Source: Desulfurellales bacterium
GTDB lineage: Bacteria > Campylobacterota_A > Desulfurellia > Desulfurellales > Hippeaceae
Assembly: GCA_027035575.1 (NCBI GenBank)
Contig: JALVUQ010000033.1
Span: forward strand, 1 to 57,386
DNA length: 57,386 nucleotides
Reading direction: 5' to 3'
Made by a program: the position numbers and the translations under genes. Below the pieces are notes generated by a model that was not told the origin of the DNA, searched no databases, and worked only from the letters and a program-made list of their open reading frames with translations. The stretch's first letter is position 1; the number at the start of each line of letters is the position of its first letter. Below, piece after piece: positions 1-7,903 of this stretch.

Positions 1-315
1 ACAATAGAACTTACACAAATCCCGTATGAAGCGGCGGTAAATGCCGATGTTATCTATACCGATGTTTGGGCTTCTATGGGGCAGGAGGAACAAACGCTAA
101 AAAAACACTCTTTGCTGAAACACTACCGGGTAAACAGAGAACTTGTAAAAGACGCCAACAGAGACTATATTTTTATGCACTGCCTCCCAGCTCATAGGGG
201 CGAGGAGGTTGCGGCAGACATCATAGATTCCGAACACTCGGTTGTCTGGGATGAAGCTGAAAACAGAACATACGCTCAACTGGCGGTTATTATGAAATTA
301 TTAGGGAGGGATTAA
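1..315 (+). CDS. argF: Ornithine carbamoyltransferase, C-terminal part (cut by window start)
   Basis: The frame is open from base 1, so the 5' end lies outside the window; about 104 residues are visible. Ornithine carbamoyltransferase makes citrulline from ornithine and carbamoyl phosphate in the cytoplasm, the step before ArgG. The visible part carries the ADVIYTDVWASMGQE segment and the family's HCLPAHRG motif, whose Cys binds ornithine. The HCLP form separates it from aspartate carbamoyltransferase. The stop is one base before the argG start codon, so argF and argG are surely co-transcribed. The gene could in principle be a relative acting on acetylornithine, but the motif and the argG neighbour favour argF. 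Confidence 0.95.
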   Translation, partial: TIELTQIPYEAAVNADVIYTDVWASMGQEEQTLKKHSLLKHYRVNRELVKDANRDYIFMHCLPAHRGEEVAADIIDSEHSVVWDEAENRTYAQLAVIMKLLGRD

Positions 316-316
316 A

Positions 317-1522
317 ATGTCCATAAAAAAGGTTGTTTTGGCTTATTCGGGAGGTCTCGACACCTCCGTAATCGTTAAATGGTTAATAGATAACTACGGT
401 TGTGAGGTTATTACCTACACGGCTGATTTGGGGCAAAACGAGGATTTGGAGCCTATTAAAGAAAAAGCGTTAAAGGTCGGAGCCTCAAAAGCCTATGTTG
501 AGGATTTAAGGAAAGAATTCCTCGAAGATTATGTTATGGGTGCGTTCAGGTTCGGAGCTTTGTATGAAAATAAATATCCTCTGGCAACAGCGCTCGGGCG
601 ACCGTTAATTACCAAAAAAATGATAGACATAGCCATAAAAGAGGGTGCGGATGCAATAGCACACGGCTCAACAGGAAAAGGCAACGACCAGGTAAGGTTT
701 GACGTATCCGCAGTAGCCCTAAAACCGGATATTAAGGTTATAGCGCCCGTACGGGATTGGGAGTTGGGCTCAAGGGACGAAGAGATTGAGTATGCAAAAA
801 AACACAATATTGATATACCGATAACAAAAGAGAAGCCCTACTCTATCGATAGGAATATTTGGGGCTTATCCGTTGAAGCCGGCCCTTTGGAGGATGCTTA
901 TTTTGAACCTACAAAGGATGTTTATTCCTTTACCAAAGACCCCGTAGATGCTCCGAATGAACCGGAATATGTCGAGATAGAGTTCGATAAAGCAAAACCT
1001 GTTGCTTTAAACGGACAAAAGATGGATATAGTGAGCCTTGTGGAAAAAGCAAACGAAATAGCCGGAAAACACGGTATCGGCAGGATAGATATGGTCGAAA
1101 ACAGGCTTGTTGGGATAAAATCGAGAGAGATATACGAAGCACCCGGAGCAACGCTTCTGCTTAGCGCAAAAAGAAGCCTTGACGAACTTATCTTAGACAG
1201 GGAAACACTCCATCTAAAAGACCACCTTGCCATTAAGTATGCCGAGCTTGTTTACTACGGATACTGGTTCCACGATGCAAGAGAGGCTCTTGATGCTTTC
1301 GGTAAAAAACTGATGGAAAAAGCAACCGGAACGGTCAAGGTTAAGTTATACAAAGGCAGCGCCACCGTTGTTGCAAGAAAATCGCCGTATTCGTTGTACA
1401 ACAGGCAGCTTGCCACATACGACCCTTCGGATACGTTCAATCATAAGTTCGGTGAAGCATTTTGTTACCTTTGGGGACTGCCTCTTAAGGTCGCAGCAGC
1501 CGTAAAACAAGAAAACGATTAA
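317..1522 (+). CDS. argG: Argininosuccinate synthase
   Basis: ATP-dependent ligase joining citrulline and aspartate to argininosuccinate in arginine synthesis, cytoplasmic. The 401-residue length is normal for the family. The N-terminal ATP-pyrophosphatase loop AYSGGLDTS is at residues 9-17 and the HGSTGKGNDQVRF signature at 116-128. The ATG is preceded by GGGAGGG at a good spacing, one base after the argF stop. The protein is full length with no sign of damage. A weak GC-rich hairpin follows the stop. Confidence 0.98.
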   Translation: MSIKKVVLAYSGGLDTSVIVKWLIDNYGCEVITYTADLGQNEDLEPIKEKALKVGASKAYVEDLRKEFLEDYVMGAFRFGALYENKYPLATALGRPLITKKMIDIAIKEGADAIAHGSTGKGNDQVRFDVSAVALKPDIKVIAPVRDWELGSRDEEIEYAKKHNIDIPITKEKPYSIDRNIWGLSVEAGPLEDAYFEPTKDVYSFTKDPVDAPNEPEYVEIEFDKAKPVALNGQKMDIVSLVEKANEIAGKHGIGRIDMVENRLVGIKSREIYEAPGATLLLSAKRSLDELILDRETLHLKDHLAIKYAELVYYGYWFHDAREALDAFGKKLMEKATGTVKVKLYKGSATVVARKSPYSLYNRQLATYDPSDTFNHKFGEAFCYLWGLPLKVAAAVKQEND

Positions 1523-1531
1523 CAATTCCCT

Positions 1532-1566
1532 GCCCCGCAGCCCTATTTTTAGCGGGGCGCATCTTT
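1532..1566 (+). terminator. Weak terminator-like hairpin after argG
   Basis: GCCCCGC and GCGGGGC form a 7-bp stem around a 13-nt loop, 10 bases after the argG stop, followed by a short pyrimidine-rich stretch with four T. It ends only a few bases before the trmB start, so it may attenuate rather than stop transcription. The U-tail is poor. Confidence 0.45.
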
Positions 1567-1569
1567 TCT

Positions 1570-2736
1570 ATGCCAAACGTTGTTTTAAAAACAGACAAAA
1601 GTTTGTTCGATATAAAAGATACAACTCTTTTTTTTAACTTAAAATCCGTATTCCTGCATCCGGTTGAGCTCTCAAAAGAGTCTTTTTTTCTAAGGCTTTA
1701 TCAAAATGGCGACAGAATTATTATTAAACTTGAAAAAGCCACTATGCCGAAAATAACAAACGACCTAAAGTCATACATTATGAATTTTGCCTTGAGGATT
1801 AAAGATGAATTAAACGCTGAAATTCTTCATCACAATCTAAACGAAACGTCCAACCCGCCTGATGAGCTGTATGACAGATACGAGATAACAACGGCTATGA
1901 TAAACAGCGTTGAATATATAAACTCGCTGTGCAGCAACCAAAACCTATCTATGGAGATAGGAATCGGAAGCGGAGAATTCATTACGGATAAAGCAAAAAA
2001 CAACCCGAAAGAGAGCTTTATAGGAGCAGAAATTCTAAACAGCGACTTCAATGTAGCCGTAAGAAGATTTGACAAAGCAGGTTTGAATAATGTAAAAGCC
2101 GTCCGTTACGACGCACGTGCAATTTTAGACAGATTTAAACCTAACTCATTAAAAAACGTCTATTTAAACTTTCCCGAGCCGTGGTTTAAGCATAAAAGAA
2201 TCAAACATTCGGTTTTAACGGCAAAAACGGCTGTTGAAATAGAAAAAATCTTATCAAAAAACGGAACATTCAACATTATTACAGACAACAGACCTTTCGC
2301 CATATCAGCCGCAACTATAATAGAAAGCTCAACATCCTTGAAAAAAACGGATAAACACTCCATACGCATAACCGATGAAAACATAAAAACAAAATACGAG
2401 AAGAAGTGGATAAAATATGAAAGAACAATATACAAACTGCAATATGTCAAAGAAAATGAGACAGAATATAAAACCCTGACAAAGTTCGGCTTTCCGATTA
2501 AGATAGAGTTAAAAAACAGAATAACAAATGACTATGTGTTAAAGATTCTAAACCTCTATTCAAACCCGAAAAAAGATGAGAAAATTATTGAGATGGCTGT
2601 GGGGTATGCCAAAAATCCGCAGCATATTTTTTTGGGCTTAAAAAAAGGGCTGTTATACCTTCTGCCTCAAAGCAATTTCGTAATAAACAGCGACTTTGTA
2701 AAAGCAATATCTCTATCTTTACAGCAAGACAAATAA
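1570..2736 (+). CDS. trmB: tRNA (guanine-N7-)-methyltransferase, long form
   Basis: SAM-dependent methylation of G46 in the variable loop of tRNAs. The catalytic core sits in the middle: the SAM-binding MEIGIGSGEF motif is at residues 128-137 and FPEPW at 201-205, followed by the conserved basic KHKR stretch. At 388 residues it is much longer than the usual 210-240. About 100 extra residues precede the core and about 100 follow it. From memory this extended form is typical of Campylobacterota, which supports the taxonomic guess. No ribosome binding site is visible before the ATG, and the hairpin after argG lies just upstream. The gene converges on the cupin gene with a 13-bp gap. Confidence 0.92.
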   Translation: MPNVVLKTDKSLFDIKDTTLFFNLKSVFLHPVELSKESFFLRLYQNGDRIIIKLEKATMPKITNDLKSYIMNFALRIKDELNAEILHHNLNETSNPPDELYDRYEITTAMINSVEYINSLCSNQNLSMEIGIGSGEFITDKAKNNPKESFIGAEILNSDFNVAVRRFDKAGLNNVKAVRYDARAILDRFKPNSLKNVYLNFPEPWFKHKRIKHSVLTAKTAVEIEKILSKNGTFNIITDNRPFAISAATIIESSTSLKKTDKHSIRITDENIKTKYEKKWIKYERTIYKLQYVKENETEYKTLTKFGFPIKIELKNRITNDYVLKILNLYSNPKKDEKIIEMAVGYAKNPQHIFLGLKKGLLYLLPQSNFVINSDFVKAISLSLQQDK

Positions 2737-2749
2737 AAATGCTTGACGT

Positions 2750-3073
2750 TTATTTCATATAATCTTCTCTTGGCGGAGAGAAAACCTCTACGGCAACCGA
2801 GTCCTCCAAGGCTTTTGCCGAATGCTCAACGTTTTCTTCGATGCACCAGCTATCGCCCTCTTCAACTTCATACTCCTTGTCTTCAACCTTCAGAATCATT
2901 TTGCCTTTAATCAGGTAACCGATTTGCTCGTTAGGGTGTTTGTGTGTCGGTACAACGCTTCCTTTTTCCAATAAGAATTCGGACATTAAGGTTTTTTCTC
3001 CGTATGCAAGCGTTTTTTGGTTTACACCTTCGGCGAGAGTTTTGTACTTTCCATCCGAACGTTTGACAAACAT
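2750..3073 (-). CDS. Small single-domain cupin protein
   Basis: A 107-residue protein that is essentially one cupin barrel. The first cupin motif gives the likely metal ligands His44 and His46 (in VPTHKHPNEQIGYLIKG), with Gln50 where Glu is common, and His84 in the second motif. Such small cupins bind a metal and may act as enzymes or sensors; the substrate cannot be read from sequence. The ATG follows AGGAGG. It lies 11 bp after the Nramp gene on the same strand, so it is probably co-transcribed with the metal transporter, which hints at a metal-linked role. This link is inference. Confidence 0.85.
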   Translation of the reverse strand: MFVKRSDGKYKTLAEGVNQKTLAYGEKTLMSEFLLEKGSVVPTHKHPNEQIGYLIKGKMILKVEDKEYEVEEGDSWCIEENVEHSAKALEDSVAVEVFSPPREDYMK

Positions 3074-3084
3074 AAATAAACCTC

Positions 3085-4341
3085 CTAAATTAAGCTTACC
3101 AGCAGCACAATATTAAGAATCGTTATGACGGCAGCTATTGAATACAAAACAATTTGAGAAAACAGAGAATTTTTATACTCACCCATAACCCTATAAGATG
3201 AGGTCAGTTTAATTTGCAAAAATACCGTAAACGGCAGTTGGATACTTAAAATCATCTGAGAAATGATAAGCCCGTAAAAAGGATTGGATACGAAAAAAAT
3301 CGCAATCAAAGCGACAAAAAACGAGATGAATATTCCGAGCCTTGTGTGATTATCCCTAATATCATAAGGCTCCTTAAACATACCGGCAAAAATTGTGCCC
3401 GCTGCCATTCCCGATGTTATTGTTGATGCAATGCCGCTAAAAAGAAGAGCAGCTGCAAAAACAACGGTTGCATTTTTGCCCAAAAGAGGACTTAAAAGAT
3501 TTCCGGCTTGACTCAATTTTGTTATAGACGTTCCGGCTTTAAAAAAGGCTGCCGCAGCAAGAAGAATCATAGCGCTGTTTATAGCCCATCCCACAACCAT
3601 AGAAAAAATCGTATCCAAAAACTCAAATTTAAGCTGCTTTTTTATTAGCTTTTTATCCTCTCTGTTCCACTGCCTGCTTTGTATGATTTCAGAATGCAGA
3701 AACAGGTTGTGCGGCATAACAACGGCTCCGAGCACACTCATTATTATAACCATAGAACCTTGAGGAACGGATGGTACAACCCAGGAAACTGCCGCCCTAT
3801 GCCAATTAACATCGACCAAAAAAAGCTCATAAATAAACGAAAGCCCGATGATTGACACAAAGGCTATAATCCACTTTTCTATTAACCTGTATGAGTTTGT
3901 ATAAAGCATAAAGCCCGTGAATAAAAAAACAAAGATTGCCGCAATTTTTATAGGTATATCAAAGAGCATATTCAGAGCTATTGCCCCTCCGAGAATCTCA
4001 GCCAGAGAGGTAGAAACAGAGGCAAACATCGCAGACCACAAAAAAAGGTTGGCGTAAATGGGTTTTAAATATGTCGCCGTTGCCTCGGATAAACACAGTC
4101 CGGTAGCTATGCCGAGATGCGCCACATTGTGCTGGAGAATTATCAGCATAATGGTGGATAGGCTTACCATCCACAAAAGCGCATAACCGTAGTCTGTCCC
4201 TGCTGCCAGATTGGATGCCCAGTTTCCGGGGTCTATAAACCCGACCGTAACCAAAAACCCGGGTCCTATAAACTTCAAGATTTCAAGCGCCCCGAATCTG
4301 GGTTTATAAGAACCGTCGATGTTTTTCAAAAACTTCAACAT
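3085..4341 (-). CDS. mntH: Nramp-family divalent metal transporter
   Basis: Inner-membrane proton-coupled importer of Mn2+/Fe2+-type ions. About eleven hydrophobic segments are visible. The DPGN motif of helix 1 is at residues 37-40 and the MPHN motif of helix 6 follows in GAVVMPHNLFLHS; both supply metal ligands in the family. A longer frame reaches a TTG at 4371, but that region holds a promoter, so I start at the ATG at 4341. The -10 box ends six bases before this ATG and there is no ribosome binding site, so the mRNA may be leaderless. The IS3 element lies directly upstream and may contribute the -35 box. Members of this family from anaerobes can differ in metal preference. Confidence 0.93.
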   Translation of the reverse strand: MLKFLKNIDGSYKPRFGALEILKFIGPGFLVTVGFIDPGNWASNLAAGTDYGYALLWMVSLSTIMLIILQHNVAHLGIATGLCLSEATATYLKPIYANLFLWSAMFASVSTSLAEILGGAIALNMLFDIPIKIAAIFVFLFTGFMLYTNSYRLIEKWIIAFVSIIGLSFIYELFLVDVNWHRAAVSWVVPSVPQGSMVIIMSVLGAVVMPHNLFLHSEIIQSRQWNREDKKLIKKQLKFEFLDTIFSMVVGWAINSAMILLAAAAFFKAGTSITKLSQAGNLLSPLLGKNATVVFAAALLFSGIASTITSGMAAGTIFAGMFKEPYDIRDNHTRLGIFISFFVALIAIFFVSNPFYGLIISQMILSIQLPFTVFLQIKLTSSYRVMGEYKNSLFSQIVLYSIAAVITILNIVLLVSLI

Positions 4342-4347
4342 ATCTGA

Positions 4348-4376
4348 AGTATACCGCCCTCCGCTTGTCAAGACAA
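4348..4376 (-). promoter_or_regulatory. Sigma-70-type promoter of mntH, at the IS edge
   Basis: On the minus strand TTGTCT (4371-4376) is followed by a 17-bp spacer and TATACT (4348-4353). The predicted start point falls at or next to the ATG at 4341. The -35 box lies close to, or within, the end of the IS3 element, so this could be a hybrid promoter created by the insertion. Confidence 0.6.
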
Positions 4377-4431
4377 TTTTTTCTAATTTCTTATTCCCTC
4401 CTTTCCGTCAAATAAAATTCAGCGCTCTTTA

Positions 4432-5334
4432 CTATGCAGCATCCGTTTTATTTAATTTTTGGGTGTATATTTTCATAGGGGGTTTATACCCTATGGATGA
4501 ATGCAATCTTTTCCAATTATATGTCTTCATATAATTGGAAATCCCAATTATTGCATCTTTTGGGGTTTCATACCTGCTTGGATAAACATTTTCCTGCTTT
4601 AGGCTTCTCCAGAATCTTTCCATATATATATTATCAAAGCATCTGCCTTTTGCATCCATTGAGATTGAGATATTGTGCTTTTTTAGAAGCTCTGTTGTTC
4701 TGTTTGCCGTATATTGGCTGCCCTGATCTGAATTGAATATATCAGGTGATTTGTATTTTTCCAAAGCTTCTTTAATTGTATCTGCAACAAGACTATCATC
4801 CATTGATGAAGATAGTTTATGTGATAAAACAGCTCTTGTTTTTAAATCCATAACAACACACAGATATGAAAAACCTCTGCTTAATCTAATGTATGTGATA
4901 TCGGATACCCATATCTGATTGGGTTTTTCTATATCTATGTTTTTCAATAGATAGGGATATGTTCTGTTGTTTTCATCAAGTATTGATGTAAAGATTTTCT
5001 TTCTCTTGGAATAAAGGGCTTTAATATTGAGAAGTTTCATAAATCTTGTTATTTTTCGTTTACCGGCATTAAAACCTTTTTGTCTCAGTTCGTGATACAT
5101 ACGTCTGTATCCGTAATAGGGCTGATCTGTATAGATTTCATCTATGGTATTCATTATATCTATGTCCATTTTAGAAAGAGGACGTCCCTTTTTGGTGTAA
5201 TAAAGCGTTGCACGGTTTATATCAAGAAGCTCGCACTGCCTGGTGATTGAAAGTCTGCCGCAGCTTGGGCAGGATAAGGATTTATTGAGCTTGGACTTTA
5301 ACCAGGCTTTTTCTCTTATTCTGCTCCAAGCTAT
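4432..5334 (-). CDS. IS3-family transposase OrfB, DDE integrase domain
   Basis: The frame is open from the TGA at 5335-5337 down to a TAG at 4432, about 300 residues. It includes the helix-turn-helix-like start (SITRQCELLDINRATLYY) and the rve catalytic domain. The catalytic acids are visible as Asp in WVSDITYI, Asp in FNSDQGSQYT and Glu in MERFWRSLKQE, then the WKRLHSSIGYKPP segment near the end. The first in-frame ATG is only at 5169, inside the conserved region. The upper part would have to be reached by frameshifting from OrfA, or the frame is a fragment of a once continuous gene. The catalytic part looks undamaged. Confidence 0.88.
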   Translation of the reverse strand: MAWSRIREKAWLKSKLNKSLSCPSCGRLSITRQCELLDINRATLYYTKKGRPLSKMDIDIMNTIDEIYTDQPYYGYRRMYHELRQKGFNAGKRKITRFMKLLNIKALYSKRKKIFTSILDENNRTYPYLLKNIDIEKPNQIWVSDITYIRLSRGFSYLCVVMDLKTRAVLSHKLSSSMDDSLVADTIKEALEKYKSPDIFNSDQGSQYTANRTTELLKKHNISISMDAKGRCFDNIYMERFWRSLKQENVYPSRYETPKDAIIGISNYMKTYNWKRLHSSIGYKPPMKIYTQKLNKTDAA

Positions 5335-5700
5335 TCATATCCCACAAAAATACATTTTTGTGGGAACCCTGTGTTAATTTTTTTAATACCCAATCCCTCT
5401 CTAAAAGTAGTTTGTCCCAATGCTTTGGATAAAGCATCAATCTGGGATTCTTTTTCTTTTATCTCTTCTTTGTATTTTTTTATGGGAACAGCATTCTCAA
5501 ACCAAGCCGAGCTGATGCTCGGCATCGGCTCTGGTGCCAATGAGGCATTTTCCAAGAACTGTTTTTTCCACTGCTGGATTGATTTTGGCAGTATATCATA
5601 CTTGGATGCAAGCTCATTTATTGTTGTATTACCCTCTAAAAGCTCCAAGACTACTTTTGTTTTAAACTCAGGTGAGAAAATTCTTAAGCTTCTGACTCAT
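5331..5700 (-). pseudogene. IS3-family transposase OrfA, frame-disrupted
   Basis: The natural start appears to be the ATG at 5700, placed after AGGAGG, but it reads only 10 codons. The conserved OrfA sequence (RIFSPEFKTKVVLELLEG onward) is one frame away, and its only start there is TTG at 5648. Removing one A near 5685 joins them. Further on, the frame ends in a non-conserved tail, whereas removing one base of the A-run at 5403-5406 restores the usual TTLERDWVLKKL continuation. A third one-base removal in the T-run at 5308-5312 would join this to OrfB. The helix-turn-helix region (INELASKYDILPKSIQQWKKQ) itself is intact. Confidence 0.7.
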
Positions 5701-5715
5701 AAAACCTGCCTCCTG

Positions 5716-5742
5716 TAAGTTAGTTTATCATATGTACTAACT
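5716..5742. repeat. Inverted repeat upstream of OrfA
   Basis: AAGTTAGT (5716-5723) and ACTAACTT (5735-5742) are perfect 8-bp arms separated by 11 bases. They sit between the presumed IS terminus and the OrfA start, where IS3 elements carry transposase binding sites and the transposase promoter. Confidence 0.6.
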
Positions 5743-5752
5743 TGGTGTATAC

Positions 5753-5854
5753 AGGATTGTAGCAGGACCAAATTATGGATTGACGGGAGTAACACAAAAG
5801 GTGTGTAAGGGTGAAAAAAATACAGACAAGGGAGGCAGCCATATAATATAAAAC
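5753..5854. other. Non-coding stretch between IS and HDOD gene
   Basis: No gene is visible between the presumed IS end and the promoter of the next gene. A segment around 5785-5815 contains GTAACACAAAAGGTGTGTAAGG, which reads like a possible remnant of another insertion-sequence end, but I cannot name a family. The rest is AT-rich without clear structure. Confidence 0.35.
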
Positions 5855-5883
5855 TTTACAAATATATTGGGATGTAGTATAAG
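5855..5883 (+). promoter_or_regulatory. Sigma-70-type promoter of the HDOD gene
   Basis: TTTACA (5855-5860), a 17-bp spacer, and TATAAG (5878-5883). The predicted start point near 5890 leaves a leader of about 34 nt with AAAAGGA upstream of the ATG at 5924. Confidence 0.6.
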
Positions 5884-5923
5884 TTGAATGGGATAAAATT
5901 TAGTCTATAAAAGGACTTAAAAT

Positions 5924-7903
5924 ATGATAAAATGTTTAAGATGTGGTTATGATAATGTTGATGGTTCGATATATTGCAACAAATGTGGTTCAAAGTTTAA
6001 CCACCAAGAAAAAAGAAAAATATTGCTTGTAGAACCCATAGCTACAACAAATTTCTTTCTAACAAAAACACTGAAAAACAAAGGATTTGAGGTAAAAAGC
6101 TTAAGAAGTCCGAATTTTGTGTTTGATGAACTCTCAAACAACAACTACACCACATTTATAATCGACATAGACCTGTTTGAGCGCTCAAATTTAGATTTTT
6201 TAAAAACATTAAGAAAACTTCATCCGAAACAATATACGGTAATTATAACCCCGTCTGTTACAAAAGACGATTTAAAACTGCTAAAATCTTTAAAATTTTC
6301 GACGATATTGATAAAGCCTGTTAAAACCGAAACCATACTAAGCCATATCGACAAGCTGCAAGGCAAAGCAGAGCTTCCTGAGAGTTTTAAGTATCCTCTC
6401 TATAACGAAAACACTATTGAAGAGGCAGTTTCCAAGCATATAAAGGCAAACGACATAACATATATTTTGGAATTTGTTATTAAAGATTTTACAAAACAAA
6501 ACATTGAATCCCAGCTCTATTTATCGATGCTTGATAAAATATTTGCTTCTTTGAAGAGGTCGGATGAGCTTATACTGCTGGAAAACGTAGGAATACTCAT
6601 AATACCCACCCAAGAGATGAACGATAAAGGCGCAAACACCCTTAAAAACAAGGTTAAAAAACTCATAAAAAAAGAGCTCTTTAAAAACGCCGGATTATTC
6701 AAGTATCCTCAGGGGAATTTGAGCCTTTCTGAGCTTTGCGGTATGATTATAAAAGAGGATTTTGCCGAACTTCACAAAAAAGATATAAAAATTAACAAAG
6801 AAGCCGAGAGCGCGGATATTGATAAGATTCCAGAAGATGAATTGTTTAAAGACAGACACCTTGTTTTTAGTGCTCTAAACCATATGGATGACAGCTATGT
6901 GGCGCTCTTGTATCTCGATGAAAAAATGAAAAAGATAGTAGCTCCGTTCATAACAATATCTCAAGCCGCTCTTATTAAAAATACGGATAAGGAATCCGAT
7001 ATTGAAGAGGCAAAAAAGGTATTTTTAGAAACGCTCGCAGACATATACAAACAAAACAAAAGCCTTTCAAAAGACGATATAGAAGAAAGAATACACTCTA
7101 ATATTTCTTTAATGACGCTTCCGGAAATCCAAAACAATATAATAATGCTTATAAACGAAGAGGCGTCTTTTAAGAGAATTGTATCGGAGTTGCAGAAGGA
7201 TGCTGCAATATCAAGCAAAGTATTAAAGTTGGTAAATTCGGCATTTTTCGGATTTTCAAGACAAATAAAGAATTTGGAAAGAGCCGCTGCAATCCTTGGA
7301 ACAGAGGAAATCTTAGGACTTTCTTTAAGCATATCATATATAAACTCCTTCAATGCAAATATGGCGTTTGTTAAAAAACTCTGGAGAGAAAACATAGCCG
7401 TAATGTCGATAATAAGATTTATAGAAAACGAATACAAACTGTCCACATCTTCGGTAACACCCTCTATTTTAAGCAGTATCGGCAAGGTATTTTTTGCAGA
7501 ATACTTCCCTGAGCTTTACATAAACACAATTAAAGAAGCCCAAAAAAGCGGTAAAATATACGATGCCGTTGAGTTAAAGTATTTTTCCATACCGCATACG
7601 AGAGTTGGCGGAGAAATAATAGATATGTGGAGACTGCCGGAAAAAATCAAGGTATCTGCTATGTATCATACATACCCTTCTGCTTTTTCAAAGCTAAACA
7701 CATCACTGCACCTTATTCATACGGCAAAATACATAGCGGGGGCTTTGGGGTACAGCACAACACCTCAACCGATTGACAATATGAGCTACTACACCTATAC
7801 TATGTTGTTGAAAAAACACGGCGTAGATGTTAAGAAGGTATGTGCGGAAGATGAAGAGAAATTAAGGGACTACATAGAAGAAATGATGTTTCTGCTTGTA
7901 TGA
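5924..7903 (+). CDS. HDOD-domain signalling protein with zinc ribbon and receiver-like domain
   Basis: A 659-residue cytoplasmic protein. Residues 1-25 form a zinc ribbon with Cys4, Cys7, Cys18 and Cys21. Residues 32-145 look like a CheY-type receiver: hydrophobic strand at 33-36, Asp81 and Asp83 at the acceptor position, and the conserved Lys131-Pro132. The usual acidic pair is replaced by Glu37-Pro38. A region around 165-285 may be a degenerate GGDEF fold (ENVGILIIP where GGDEF would be). The HDOD domain occupies about 395-600. HDOD proteins are catalytically silent relatives of HD hydrolases used in regulation. The stop overlaps the start of the HD-GYP gene (ATGA), so the two are translationally coupled and probably work together. 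Confidence 0.82.
   Translation: MIKCLRCGYDNVDGSIYCNKCGSKFNHQEKRKILLVEPIATTNFFLTKTLKNKGFEVKSLRSPNFVFDELSNNNYTTFIIDIDLFERSNLDFLKTLRKLHPKQYTVIITPSVTKDDLKLLKSLKFSTILIKPVKTETILSHIDKLQGKAELPESFKYPLYNENTIEEAVSKHIKANDITYILEFVIKDFTKQNIESQLYLSMLDKIFASLKRSDELILLENVGILIIPTQEMNDKGANTLKNKVKKLIKKELFKNAGLFKYPQGNLSLSELCGMIIKEDFAELHKKDIKINKEAESADIDKIPEDELFKDRHLVFSALNHMDDSYVALLYLDEKMKKIVAPFITISQAALIKNTDKESDIEEAKKVFLETLADIYKQNKSLSKDDIEERIHSNISLMTLPEIQNNIIMLINEEASFKRIVSELQKDAAISSKVLKLVNSAFFGFSRQIKNLERAAAILGTEEILGLSLSISYINSFNANMAFVKKLWRENIAVMSIIRFIENEYKLSTSSVTPSILSSIGKVFFAEYFPELYINTIKEAQKSGKIYDAVELKYFSIPHTRVGGEIIDMWRLPEKIKVSAMYHTYPSAFSKLNTSLHLIHTAKYIAGALGYSTTPQPIDNMSYYTYTMLLKKHGVDVKKVCAEDEEKLRDYIEEMMFLLV

Larger units (their letters stand above)
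4366..5752 (-). mobile_element. IS3-family insertion sequence, probably inactive
   Basis: Two consecutive minus-strand frames encode an OrfA with a helix-turn-helix and an OrfB with a DDE catalytic core, the arrangement of IS3-family elements. The extent given is tentative. TGTCAAGACAA at 4366 and, on the other strand, TGTATACACCAAG ending at 5752 are only loosely similar, and I see no target-site duplication around them. OrfA needs single-base corrections at three places to read through to OrfB (see findings), so the copy is probably decayed. An 8-bp inverted repeat with an 11-base gap lies at 5716-5742, near the OrfA-side end. Confidence 0.8.

Noticed and set aside
5341-5384. A perfect 10-bp stem-loop (5341-5364) and a run of seven A on the minus strand (5378-5384) as a programmed frameshift signal for the IS3 transposase
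   Set aside because: A -1 shift at the A-run meets a stop within two codons, so it cannot lead into OrfB; the hairpin is also in the wrong place relative to the only frame overlap.
4366-5752. Exact IS termini with a target-site duplication
   Set aside because: The two candidate ends resemble each other only loosely and the flanking bases show no direct repeat, so the ends given remain tentative.
5785-5815. Remnant of a second insertion sequence upstream of the HDOD gene
   Set aside because: The ACACAAAAGGTGTG-like stretch resembles IS ends, but no matching partner end or transposase fragment is present.
6961-7485. A 174-codon open frame on the minus strand
   Set aside because: It is antisense to the HDOD domain region and shows the hydrophobic, Ser/Ile-rich make-up typical of shadow frames in this AT-rich genome.
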